In this document: positions 11,333 to 20,216 of the stretch, in pieces
Numbering within the stretch: the first letter of the stretch is position 1
Layout: each line of letters opens with the position of its first letter
Assembly (NCBI RefSeq): GCF_036711975.1
Contig: NC_091971.1
Location: 29,829,501 to 29,893,500, forward strand
DNA length: 64,000 bases
Direction of reading: 5' to 3'
DNA from: Onthophagus taurus
Lineage: Eukaryota; Arthropoda; Insecta; Coleoptera; Scarabaeidae
Translations under genes and position numbers: made by a program
Notes under the pieces: generated by a model
The model's input: the letters and a program-made list of their open reading frames with translations, nothing else
The model's database searches: none
What the model was told of the DNA's origin: nothing

Positions 11333-11565
11333 ATTGGCAAGTACTGAACAAAATACGTTTTAAGATCGGTTTGTTTGCGGATCTTTAGGCATATAAGAAG
11401 CGTCGCTGCATGACGCTTTTAAGTGTCTTATTAGACGAAATCGCCAAGCCGCGTCGTTATTTGCAGGTTTTTATTTAAAAATACGTGAGATGCACTGAAG
11501 CGTACGCTTTCCTACAATCGCATCTAATACGCGTCTATGACGAGCAGCTCCGTGTGCAGAAGGCC

Positions 11566-12532
11566 TAAGAAAAAGGGAACAATTTTAAAACGAAATTAAA
11601 GTCGTCTTGACCCAAGTAAAGCATTTGTTGGTTAAAAAATCTGGTTTTCTTGATAAATCGATGCGTATGCGCACTTGTAACCCACGACCAACCGACTTCG
11701 AACACGTTTAATCTTGTTGTCTTGTTATGTTCATTTCGAAGTAAAGACTGAGTTTGGTCACAGTGGTCACTATAGTTTGGTTTATTCATTGTAGTGCACA
11801 TTGTAGTGATATGGAGGATTTTTTTTAGGTTCCTTTTAGCATGATCTAAAAGGCAGAACTTTTAACGATTTAATAAGCTCTCTATTATTTGTTTGCTAAA
11901 CAGTTGTTAGCTATGCAGTTATTTAGTTCAGTAGTGCACGCAACAATTATTTAGCAAAGAATATGTTTGAGATTTTATTAAGAAGTAAAATGTTCGGCCT
12001 ACAAGTTATGCTAAAACATCTTTGGCGGTAAATAACGCGGTGTTATTGAAACAAGAACTATACGTATTAATTCAAAAATAAGTATTATTAAGCGAAAAAA
12101 TATTTCCTCTTCATTCAAATATAATTATTATTATTAAACCAAGAAAAAGCTTATTCATATAAAATACATGGTGTTCTTCGATTAAAAACAAAAAATATTG
12201 AGCTATACTTGAATTAAAAACTAAATTATTCTTCACCGAAAACAATTTATTCTTGTCTTGAGATAAAATATTAAAAAGAAGATTACATTTTTTTCTTTTA
12301 AATACTACATATATATCTTTACATCAAGAATATTTTTGTTCTTAACTGGAGAATTCCAAAACTCTTGGCAACCAAGAATATTATTTGTTGAAAATTAAGA
12401 ATATTCATCTTTTTGGTACAAGATTTTACACCGTTTCTTGGTTTAAGATTATATTATTTTTGCGGATATACAAACAAATCCTTTATTGGAATTAAGTGTA
12501 ATATGCTTGACTCAAGCATAAATTTCTCTCTG
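11566..12532. other. non-coding right part of the CAGAGAGAAAT element
   Basis: AT-rich DNA without a credible gene. From about 12060 onward it contains many copies of a CAAGAAT or TTCTTGG type motif in both orientations (for example CCAAGAATATTATT, ACATCAAGAATATT and GTTTCTTGGTTT). Matching motifs occur near the left end at 6734-6880. Confidence 0.5.
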
Positions 12533-12589
12533 TGTGAGAAAGAGTAATTTTTCCATTTGTCTCATCTTGAATTAGATGTATCCCCAAAT

Positions 12590-13046
12590 AATAACTTAAC
12601 AGTCCTAAATCTTTCATTTTAAAGAATGGAACCTGTTATCAATATGTCATCAACATAAATTGATACGTATTTTTTTAATTTTTTTGAAATCTTAATATAC
12701 AATTTTTTGGTAAAAACATATACAAATCTTCTTGCAATTCTCCGTGCAAAAATGCATTATAAACATCCATTTGGTATATTAACCAATTATTAGTCGCACA
12801 AATAACCAATAATGTTCTGATTGTCTTTAATTTTACTACTACTGGAGCGTAGAGATCTTCCTGTAAGCCCTGTTGTTGATAACCTTTTGCCACCAACCTG
12901 CACTTAAATTGATTAATATCCCATTTACTGTCCACTATTTCACAATTTTTCGGTTTATTCACTAAATCCCATGTTTTATTATCTGTTAAAGCTTTTAGTT
13001 CACTTTTTATTGCCCTTTCCCACTCATACGCGTTCTCACTGTTCAT
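12590..13046 (-). pseudogene. copia reverse transcriptase, N-terminal and central part
   Basis: The frame 13046-12675 reads EWERAIKSELKALTDNKTWD, KCRLVAKGYQQ, TIRTLLVICATNNW and QMDVYNAFLHGELQEDLYM. The DVYNAFLHG aspartate and the INQFKCRLVAKG signature identify copia RT. A frameshift near 12675 moves the reading to YVSIYVDDILITG (catalytic YVDD) and then LGLLSYYLG, GKITLSHTE. There the CAGAGAGAAAT element interrupts it at 12532. The remainder lies at 6720-6480. Confidence 0.9.
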
Positions 13047-13371
13047 AGCTTCTTCGTATGTTATGGGTTCGTCCTGATCAACAGTAAAATAACTGACATA
13101 ATCTTTAAATTTATTCGGTAACTTTATTTCTCGTTTAGACCTCTCTTCTCTCTTAACTTCTACATTTTCTTCTTGTAAACATCACCATATTTTTCTCCTT
13201 CTTCTTCCTCTTCACGGCCTTCTTCTTCATTTTCCTCTGTTCCCTCTTCATTTTCCTCCTCTACCTCACTTACGTTTTCCACTTCAAAATCTAATCTTAC
13301 AATTTCTTCTGTCTCCTTGTTCACATTGCTTTCTTTACTTTCTGGTACAATACACAGTCATGTTCGCTGCC

Positions 13372-13940
13372 TCAGCCCAACATTTTTCTCCATCTTTTTC
13401 TCAGACAACATCGTTCTTGTTGCTTCCATAATTGTTCGAAACTCTCTTTCTGCCCTTCCGTTTGTTGAGGGGTATAAGGTACAGTGAGCTGATGTATGAT
13501 TCCATATTCTTTTAATAGATTTTTTACTGAAACATTTACAAATTCTTTTCCGTTATCACTTCTAACGATTTTTATGTCCCTTCCAATTTGGTACTTTAAT
13601 TCAATTATGAACTCTTTTAATTTTTTATACACCTCATCTTTACTTTTTAAGAAATGAACAGTCTTATAATTAGAACAATCATCCTTTAAGAGAAACATAT
13701 ATTTTGAACCATATATTTTGAAGCGATAACTCCTTCATGGGACCACACAAATCCATATGAATAATTTCACCTATCTTGTCTGATCTCGATAAGCTCATTT
13801 TAAAAGTTTCTCTATGTTGCTTTCCCTGCACACATGAACTGCAAAACGTTGAGGTTTCTTTTACGACAATATTGTTCTGCTCTAAAACCTTTTTAATTTG
13901 TTAAAAGTTTTGATGAGCCATTGCTCTGTGCCACCAGTTT
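13372..13940 (-). pseudogene. copia integrase
   Basis: Minus-strand reading shows the GAG-pre-integrase HHCC zinc domain (HRAMAHQNF, then CSSCVQGKQHRETF), IIHMDLCGP (first catalytic Asp) and a 108-residue frame at 13698-13372. The latter has LLKDDCSNY, FLKSKDEV, KIVRSDNGKEF (second Asp) and TVPYTPQQTEGQKESFEQLW, which carries a changed version of the usual QQNG.E motif. A stop within the zinc domain and frame changes near 13700 and 13375 break it. The poorly conserved C-terminal region (13046-13372) is rich in Glu codons. Confidence 0.85.
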
Positions 13941-14087
13941 AAATTACGTTCTTCCTTTGCCAATAAGCAACTATCTCTCTCCAATACATTTTTATCTATT
14001 TTAAAAATCATTTTAAAAAGCTTGCCGCTTCATTTAGCAGTTGCACATGTGTTTCCTTTCTTCAATATTAACTTTGCCTTGTTAGAG

Positions 14088-14370
14088 TCACCGTAGAGTA
14101 ATTCCCTTATCTAGCACACTTCCTTGTGAGAATAAGTTAATCTTCAAATCAGGAACATATAACACATCTTGAAGTGTAACTGGTTGAAAGCTTTTTCTAT
14201 TATAAGCTAACATACTCACAGTTTCCATTCCAGTATTCTTCATTGTTGTCCCATCACCAATTTTTATTGTTTTGTGACTATGTAATGATACATATCGATC
14301 AAACAAATCCAACTTATTACACATGTGGTGTGACGCACCAGTGTCTAAGTAACAAACAGTGTTTATTTAT
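14088..14370 (-). pseudogene. copia aspartic protease
   Basis: The minus strand reads VCYLDTGASHHMCNKLDLF, the DTGA active-site signature of copia protease. IKIGDGTTMKNTG, LQDVLYVPDLKINLFSQGSV and KGITLR follow. The region lies between the gag zinc knuckles and the pre-integrase domain, as expected. A stop precedes the DTGA segment and another ends the frame at 14088. It would cleave the polyprotein as a dimer. Confidence 0.85.
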
Positions 14371-14392
14371 GCTTCGGACAATGCAATCAACG

Positions 14393-14770
14393 CTAAACCG
14401 GCTTGTTTCTCACCTTGTTTTTGTTTTCTTTCATTGTTTTCAGTTTCTCTTTTTCTTCTCTCTTCCTTTCCTTCATTCTGTGCCCTTCTTTCTTACAATA
14501 GAAACATTCAATTGTCCTCCTACATTGAGCCTTTAGGTGCCCTTCTTTACCACAGGTAAAACATTTCCTTCCTTCTTTCTTCGCTACTAAAGCTACAGAG
14601 TTATCTTCTCTTCCTACTCTTTGTTCTTCTGTTAGTAGTCTCGATATTAAATTATTTAAATTCTGCTCATCACTTGGTACACTTTCCCATGCCGATATAA
14701 AATGTTTGAATTTTTCCGGCAACGCCCCTTTTGAAAACGTCTTTCAGAACATTTAATAAGTTGGTTTTTT
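14393..14770 (-). pseudogene. copia gag C-terminus with two zinc knuckles
   Basis: The frame reads PEKFKHFISAWESVPSDEQN, LISRLLTEEQRVG and two nucleocapsid-type knuckles, CFTCGKEGHLKAQC and CFYCKKEGHRMKE, followed by a Lys/Glu-rich tail. The second knuckle lacks its last Cys. A few codons upstream are readable in another frame (LNVLKDVFKRG). The capsid N-terminus and 5' LTR are absent. The segment ends where a LINE fragment begins near 14815. Confidence 0.88.
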
Positions 14771-14814
14771 ATGACCATCTATAATCGTTACCTTGGCGCA
14801 TTCTTTGCGAATTA

Positions 14815-15490
14815 CATCCCATTGATGATAAAGTAAATAATTTTAATAAAAATATATTAACACTTTTGGATCTTCATGCTCCTTTCAAATCTGTAAAAAT
14901 TATAAAACCTAGTGGATATTCTATGAACTTAGAGTAGCTATGCGAAAGGGAGACAAATTGTTTCAAACCTTTAGGCGTCTTTAGAATGACACAGTTATTG
15001 GATACAATAACGCAGGCGTAAATAAAAATTTAAGTAGTTCACTCAAATTATCAACTGTATCGGAAGGAAGATTGTTAATGTGCTGTATACCATTTTTATC
15101 GATTTATATTACTCATATTATTAACTTTTATATTAAAAATACCGTTTTCCCTTCTGTAAAACTGGAAACTGTCGATTGTGCGTCCAATACCGAAAGTTGC
15201 GAATCCGATTTTCATGTCTGACCTGTGCCCAATAAGTATCCTTAACCGTAATGTCAAAGATTTAAAAAAAAATGTTAATGTACAATTGCAGCAACACATT
15301 GAAATAAACAAGATCCTCTCTAAAGACGTTCAATCAGGATTTAAACATGGTCATAGCTGTACAACTGCTTTAGCTTGTATCGTTGATGATATATTAAGCG
15401 CGACAGATAGAGGTTATATCCCATCCTTGTCCTGTTGGACTTCACAAAGGCTTTTGACACGGTAAACTTTCATACATTTTACGAATATTT
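14815..15490 (+). pseudogene. Jockey/CR1-like LINE fragment (EN-RT linker and RT start)
   Basis: Broken plus-strand reading. IDDKVNNFNKNIL and LLDLHAPFKSVKI match the linker between endonuclease and RT. Further on come VRPIPKVANP, PISILN, QLQQHIEINKILSKDVQSGF, HGHSCTTALACIVDDI and, after frameshift, FTKAFDTVN. The same order and wording appear in the longer minus-strand LINE at 20-22.9 kb, so both probably belong to one clade. Truncated at both ends, without promoter or tail. Confidence 0.8.
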
Positions 15491-15834
15491 AATTCGGCGA
15501 TAAGTAATATCTATTTTAAATCTTCTGCCTGGTGTAGTGAGAAGTTTGGTGTGGAAATGTTTTAATGTGTGTCACGATTTGGACCATTACTTCTTGCGAA
15601 ATATTATATGGGCGATTATGGTGTTTTCCCCGCTGATCAGTTAATGCAGTGATTTAGTTATTCCAATATGAGAAGCTAGAATTTCTACTCTCTTTCTGGA
15701 TATTCTATGAGTTTTTATAAACTTTAAGTTTTGTTGTTCCGATTCGTACCTATATAAAGAAATTGAGAGTCTTTAAAATTGTAGAGCACTTACTATAAGT
15801 AATAGAAGATGAGTATTTAAAAAAAGCTATGTAC
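15491..15834. other. no recognisable feature
   Basis: AT-rich, with stops in all frames. It follows the LINE fragment and may contain unreadable remains of it. Confidence 0.4.
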
Positions 15835-16308
15835 TTACAGCGTAAACGTTAGACACACTGCGAGATTTTCCAGTACGTGTCTTACTCCACACAGATACTC
15901 ATCCTGTTCTTTTTTATTTCCGATGCTATTGAAGTTTGTATGGTTAACATCCCGAATTTCTGAGTTAACTTTTTCAAAACATTGTGATTTACATTGGCAG
16001 TTTTTTCCAGTTACACGAGCTTTTACTACTTTTCCTCTTATACTTATGTACTCTTCTCCTCTTGCTCTTTTAGATTTTCTTGAATTACGTTCCCATTTTT
16101 CTTCATTTAAACATTTTCTTTTTTGCCACGTTGTTGCTACAAGGTCTTCAATTGTTATGGACACCCTCATCATTCTATCGCTTACGTATTCAATGTCTTC
16201 GATATTGTTCTCCTTCCTGTTTCGCTTTTCCGATATACAGTAAAATGTAGTTTTCCAACTTGAATGTTCTTTTACCTTTTCGTTTCCTTTCTGATATCCC
16301 ACAAACAT
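15835..16308 (-). CDS. Cys-containing ORF of unknown function (possible exon)
   Basis: A 157-codon minus-strand frame from ATG at 16308. The N-terminal half is basic and charged (SEKRNRKENN, WQKRKCLNEEKWERN). It is followed by the basic block SRKSKRARGEEY and a Cys cluster, KNCQCKSQCFEKV. Near its end it reads NKKEQDEYLCGVRHVL, after which the coding feel is lost, so an intron donor may lie near 15880. The layout of a KRxRGEEY block followed by a cysteine cluster reminds me of uncharacterised or transposon-associated insect proteins, but I cannot assign a function. Its start is only about 100 bp from the tRNA-Ala on the opposite strand. Confidence 0.4.
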   Translation of the reverse strand: MFVGYQKGNEKVKEHSSWKTTFYCISEKRNRKENNIEDIEYVSDRMMRVSITIEDLVATTWQKRKCLNEEKWERNSRKSKRARGEEYISIRGKVVKARVTGKNCQCKSQCFEKVNSEIRDVNHTNFNSIGNKKEQDEYLCGVRHVLENLAVCLTFTL

Positions 16309-16650
16309 CAATTTTGTGCTTTATAACCACTCAGGAAAAAATTACATTATAATGGTGAAGCTATCAAAAATTCAGATCTTAATTGTGTTTTCTCTGGTTC
16401 TTTATAGGGGGCGTAGCTCAGATGGTAGAGCGCTCGCTTAGCATGCGAGAGGTACCGGGATCGATGCCCGGCGCCTCCAAATTTACCTTTTAATTTTGTT
16501 TAAACGGTCTTTTAACCAACTATTCATCATGTAATTTATGTAGGGAAATATTTAATAAAGACCTTTATCGATGCTGCATTGCATTATTAATATTTATAAT
16601 CATTTAACAATCAACAATAATTAATTCAACAAGTTTTAAGCTTTTCCTAA
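16295..16650 (+). repeat. tRNA-Ala gene unit, copy 2
   Basis: Upstream of the tRNA it shares ACAAACATCAATTTTGTGCT, AGGAAAAAATTACATTATAA and ATCAAAAATTCAGATCTTAA with copy 3. Downstream it shares TTTATGTAGGGAAATATTTA, ACCTTTATCGATGCTGCATT and AAGCTTTTCCTAAT with the spacer at 25600-25848. Compared with copy 3, about 80 bp are missing upstream. The unit ends at the TA where a small MITE is inserted. Confidence 0.8.
16407..16479 (+). tRNA. tRNA-Ala (anticodon AGC)
   Basis: Identical over all 73 nt to the copies at 4090 and 25398, with the AGC anticodon in the loop TTAGCAT. A TTTT run follows within about 10 nt as Pol III terminator. All stems are intact, so the gene is probably functional. Confidence 0.95.
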
Positions 16651-16652
16651 TA

Positions 16653-16794
16653 CAGTGTGTTAATTTATTATCGTACCCGACGTCATCATTGCAAGTATGC
16701 AACCAATATCACAGTGCAATACGCATCATACGCAAATCGCGTATTGCAATAAAAATACGGTGATATTGGTTGCAGATAATTAATTAACACACTG
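16653..16794. mobile_element. 142-bp MITE, Tc1/mariner-type
   Basis: The ends CAGTGTGTTAATT and AATTAACACACTG are inverted repeats, flanked by TA on both sides (16651-16652 and 16795-16796), the Tc1/mariner target duplication. A second inverted pair, GCAACCAATATCAC, lies inside, so the whole element folds into a hairpin. Non-coding. It sits at the edge of the tRNA-Ala unit. Confidence 0.85.
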
Positions 16795-16796
16795 TA

Positions 16797-17109
16797 TAAC
16801 TGTAAGAATTTCTTGTAAACCACTAAAGATCGAATCATTAAAACTACTTCCTGAATTACCAGTGACAGTATCAATCACCGAATTTTCAGTCTTCGAAGTT
16901 TCATCAACATCAATAACTATGCAAGTACCAACACCAACTTGTACTATTCCTAAGAGGTTAACAAGACTGCTGGTTATTTCTAAATCAGCCGAAGCAGTGG
17001 CTTTGAGTTGCAGAAAAATTGACATGCTATCGCCATTCTTAGTTTCATTGTCGCTGCCTTCAGGTGCTACATTGACCAATTGTGGCGCAATCGAGTTTAG
17101 CATCCACAT
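16797..17109 (-). other. 109-codon minus-strand ORF, unidentified
   Basis: The frame starts at ATG 17109 and runs into the adjacent MITE, where its stop lies (16780). It contains SIFLQLKATASADLEITSSL and IVQVGVGTCIVIDVDE. The opposite strand also has an open frame (16862-17122), so one of the two is a shadow. No domain was recognised. It could be an exon of a host gene or a remnant. Confidence 0.2.
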
Positions 17110-18540
17110 AGACTTTAAATAATCCCAACTAGAATAAAAATAAGGGACGATGAATAAAATGATAAAAATTATCGACTAAGTTTACTTAATGTAATGTTAA
17201 GATCTAGCTTGTGAAAGTTGAGTGAAAGTTTTTTTATGTCATTATGTTCTGAATATGTCGAATCAAGTACAAAAAGAGGGCTGTGCGAAAGGTGAGGGGA
17301 TAAGAGGATACAACAGGAAAAATGTTGGACCTAATAAAAGATATTGACAAGAAATGTTATAAAAAGAACGGAGATGAAAAAGTGTATAAGGGGCGAAGGA
17401 GATACCAAATTACCAAATTACCTGAAAAGAGGAAAGAAAGATGTAGTCAATACGCACAAACCAAAACAGAGACAGAGAAAGAACAAAGGGAAGAAGAGGG
17501 ACCACATGGGTCCTATGATTGATTGGTGTAAAAGTCATAGAAAGCAAAGCAGTATAAAAAATAAAGGTAGTGTGGGGATACCCGTTTTGATAAAACTCAT
17601 TCCAAATAAAAGTATTAATGGTAGAAGTTGAAGCTAGGGAAATGAATTAAGGTATTCAACAGAATACAAAAAGTTTTACTCAATAATCTCAGAAGTAGCG
17701 GATGAATGCGCTGAAATAGAGATGACCGCAAAGGCAAAAACGAACGGTAAAGAACAAATAAGGAGAAAGAGAAATAATCAAAGGTAGAAATAATGTTCAT
17801 GCTAGCAGTAGCTAGAGTCGAAATCTTCAAAACACCAAACAGGTAAGACGCAAGTAGAGCAGCGAACCACGGTAGGACCAAGAAAAACCGCACGAAAGAA
17901 TTGTTGTGAAAATAAATAAGATAATGCAGGGCAGAAATGAGGCAGAGCTTATCGAAGGTTTAAGACAAACAAGAGATAACGTTGTTAACAATAAACAAAG
18001 ATAATGCGAGAACGAAGGAGATACAGCGAATATGAGAGAATCAAAGGGGGCAAAGATAACCACGAGAGGAAGGAGAGATGAAAGAGAGAAAACAATAAAT
18101 ATTAGCGGATTAGACAAGCAACGGAGATAGAATAGTTACGGGTAGCAAGCGCAAAAGAGTGCAATAGCAATCCAAAATGGCCAGATTGATAAATTGTAGG
18201 ACACAGAGCGAGCACTGAAGCATTCCCAGTGTTCGCGCGGCAAATAACCGGAAAACTTTAAAGAAGGTGTTGGTTCGTAATTAAATAAAGAATTAATAAT
18301 AAATATGTATGATAAATGAAAGAATTGAATTTCTATTGATTGGTTTTAATTTAAATAAAAGAAAGAAGAAATACCAACATAAATTATAGAATAAAATAAA
18401 GAATATAGGGTTACTTGAACACCCAGTATATAGCCAAAAAATGAAGGAGACAGGGAGAAGAAGTAAACAAACAACAACAGAAAAAGAGGAACAGTGATAA
18501 ATAAATAAAAACAAAACAAGATCTAACGATTATGATTAAG
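17110..18540. other. purine-rich non-coding stretch
   Basis: From about 17280 to 18130 the plus strand is strongly enriched in A and G (many AGAAAGAG and GGAGAAAGAG words), so open frames on the minus strand are composition artefacts. No family was recognised. Confidence 0.5.
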
Positions 18541-19240
18541 AAATTCAACGAATACAAGTAGAAAAAGTTTTGTAAAGAGCTTGAGTACTATAATTGGGGT
18601 ATCAAAAGAATTGGCACCTGAAACTTGACATAACTTGACGAGGACGTCATCCAAAGATAGTACTGTAAGCTTTTCCTCGCTGCCTGGGAAGAAATTAACA
18701 GAAGTGAACCGCCAATACAGATAGAGAAGCAAGACGATACCTTCACCAAGGAGGAGATGATGAGCACCTTTTCCCAGCTGAAGACCAGAAGAGCTCCTGG
18801 AAGGATAATATCACCAAAGAGTATGTAGAGCCTGCGTTGGCATAATCGACTATCAGTTAGAGTATTAGAAGAGAACACTAATACTCTACCCTCACTCAAC
18901 CGTACATAATTTTGCATGATGGTAATGATCGACATCAGGAACGCGTTTAACTCAGCCCCCTGGTGTGAGGTAAAATGCGCCCAAAACCTTCAGTAAACAG
19001 CCTCCTGGGGACATACTTTCGCAAAGTGTGATTTTTATCGCAAATGGAGAGCAGAGGACAATGAGTTGCGAGGTGAACGTACTACAAGTCTGTAGCGTAC
19101 GCTGCTGAAGGTATTTAGACGTAACTCTGGGCAAAGATTTTAGAATGACAGACCACTTAAAATATAATTTCGAAAAGCAGCGTTCAGATGCCCACACTCG
19201 GTTTCGCATACGAATAGAAAAGTCTTGGCAATAATAACAA
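18540..19240 (+). pseudogene. R1/LOA-like LINE reverse transcriptase fragment
   Basis: Several plus-strand frames together read EEINRSEPPIQIEKQDDTF, FTKEEMMSTFSQLKTRRAPG (the KAPG motif that opens a non-LTR RT), NAFNSAPW (the region around the first catalytic Asp, here Asn) and RAEDNELRGE. Stops and indels are frequent. The piece is truncated before the YADD region. Its A+T content is lower than in its neighbours. Confidence 0.6.
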
Positions 19241-19264
19241 GCTCCATGGTCCTTCACTACATCC

Positions 19265-19700
19265 TTTTAATCGGAAAACTTTTCTAGGGCGTAGTACTTG
19301 CCAAAATAACACAAGTATTTTATACAAATATAGGGTCGCAAACTTTTAACTTCAAGAAAAAAACTAAAGAGACAAAAAAGTACCATTAAAGAATAAGCGT
19401 GTGTTAAAAAGATCTTATAAAAAAAATCAAAGTGGTTGTAAATTTCATCCCCTTAGAGGGCGTTAGGGAAGCTCAACCAATGTAGTCAATCAGTAGTAAC
19501 TACGTACAACATTTCAAATTCTACGGTCTACTTATAGCCGAAATAAAAAATAAAATGAAAATTTTTGGCTCAACTTTGATGGTTGATAGCTCGAAAACAA
19601 AAGAGTTGCGACCCATTGTTTATATAGAAAACTTATATTATTTTGGCAAGTACTATCTTCTAGTAAAGTTTTCCGATTAAAATCTGAACCAGCCTGTATA
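19265..19700. mobile_element. inverted-repeat element (MITE-like)
   Basis: The segment ATCGGAAAACTTTTCTAG with GTACTTGCCAAAATAA at 19271-19315 recurs inverted at about 19600-19680. The inner GGGTCGCAA is also mirrored. The right edge reads AACCAGCCTGTATA, resembling the TA-flanked ends of insect mariner MITEs. The left edge is less clear. Non-coding. Confidence 0.5.
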
Positions 19701-20216
19701 TTATAAGTTAGAGAATCAATTTAAATGATGTTTTAATTGTAGTTATATTTGTATATATGTATAGGGCGCGTCATATATCTAATTTGAAAACGTTTGGAGG
19801 TATCATCATTAGCCGTAGATTTTTAGTTTTTGATAACCCAAATAATTTAGCATAAAAAATTGTTTATAATAATAATAATAATACTTTATTGAGCCAAATT
19901 AATAACAAAATAAGAATCAAACAAGAAATATACAATTCACAATTCAAGCTCAATGGGTGCAAGAGCAGAAAAGGGAAAATACCACTGATTTAACTTGCAC
20001 CCTATAAGGTAGGCAAACATCGAAAGACCGTAGTAATAACCGTTATAAAAATAACTAAAGTAAATAATATATCAACTGTTACAATGCAAAAAAAAATAAA
20101 AAGAAACATTCCAATTAAACACACAAAAAAAAAATTGCGCATTACAAAAATATATCAAACACCCTCTCGCGTAAAAACCTCGCAGAAGCAGGAATCAAAT
20201 TCCAAAAACGAGCAAT

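Larger units (their letters stand above)
6941..11565. mobile_element. PIF/Harbinger DNA transposon (Harbinger A), 4.6 kb
   Basis: Both termini carry the inverted repeat GGCCTTCTGCACACGGAGCT, with inverted similarity extending to at least 36 bp. They are flanked by TAA at 6938-6940 and 11566-11568, the 3-bp duplication typical of PIF/Harbinger. It carries the two genes of this superfamily, both damaged: a minus-strand DDE transposase and a plus-strand MADF/BESS-type DNA-binding protein. Its middle is occupied by genes from a second, different Harbinger (7.5-9.5 kb). Confidence 0.92.
6725..12532. mobile_element. DNA element with CAGAGAGAAAT inverted ends, host of Harbinger A
   Basis: The left end reads CAGAGAGAAATATATTCTTG. 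The right end, read on the minus strand, is CAGAGAGAAATTTATGCTTG. Both run into an internal palindrome around TTCTTG/CAAGAA. It interrupts the copia reverse transcriptase after the YVDD region, since copia coding resumes on both sides. Without Harbinger A it would be about 1.2 kb and non-coding. It carries repeated CAAGAAT or ATTCTTG motifs near both ends. I found no convincing target-site duplication, so the superfamily is open. Confidence 0.55.
4860..14770 (-). mobile_element. Ty1/copia retrotransposon, minus strand, broken by nested insertions
   Basis: In minus-strand order I read gag with two CCHC knuckles, a DTGA protease, an HHCC-DD integrase, a reverse transcriptase with YVDD, and RNase H, which is the copia gene order. 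A single 3' LTR-like segment (about 5004 down to 4860) starts with TGTTGAAATAG directly after a polypurine tract. No 5' LTR is visible. The 5' end stops in gag near 14770, next to a LINE fragment. The element is split twice, by the 6725-12532 insertion inside the reverse transcriptase and by the 5013-5955 insertion in the polypurine tract. Numerous stops and frameshifts make it inactive. Confidence 0.85.

Noticed and set aside
12060-12440. Heat-shock-element-like GAATATTC words
   Set aside because: The motif spacing does not follow alternating nGAAn units consistently. It is better explained as subterminal repeats in AT-rich DNA.
6725-12532. Polinton/Maverick or hAT identity for the CAGAGAGAAAT element
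   Set aside because: No 6-bp or 8-bp target duplication and no coding genes of its own were found, so I left the superfamily open.
17615-18514. Several minus-strand frames rich in Phe, Leu and Ser
   Set aside because: They are a by-product of the purine-rich plus strand and have no conserved motif.
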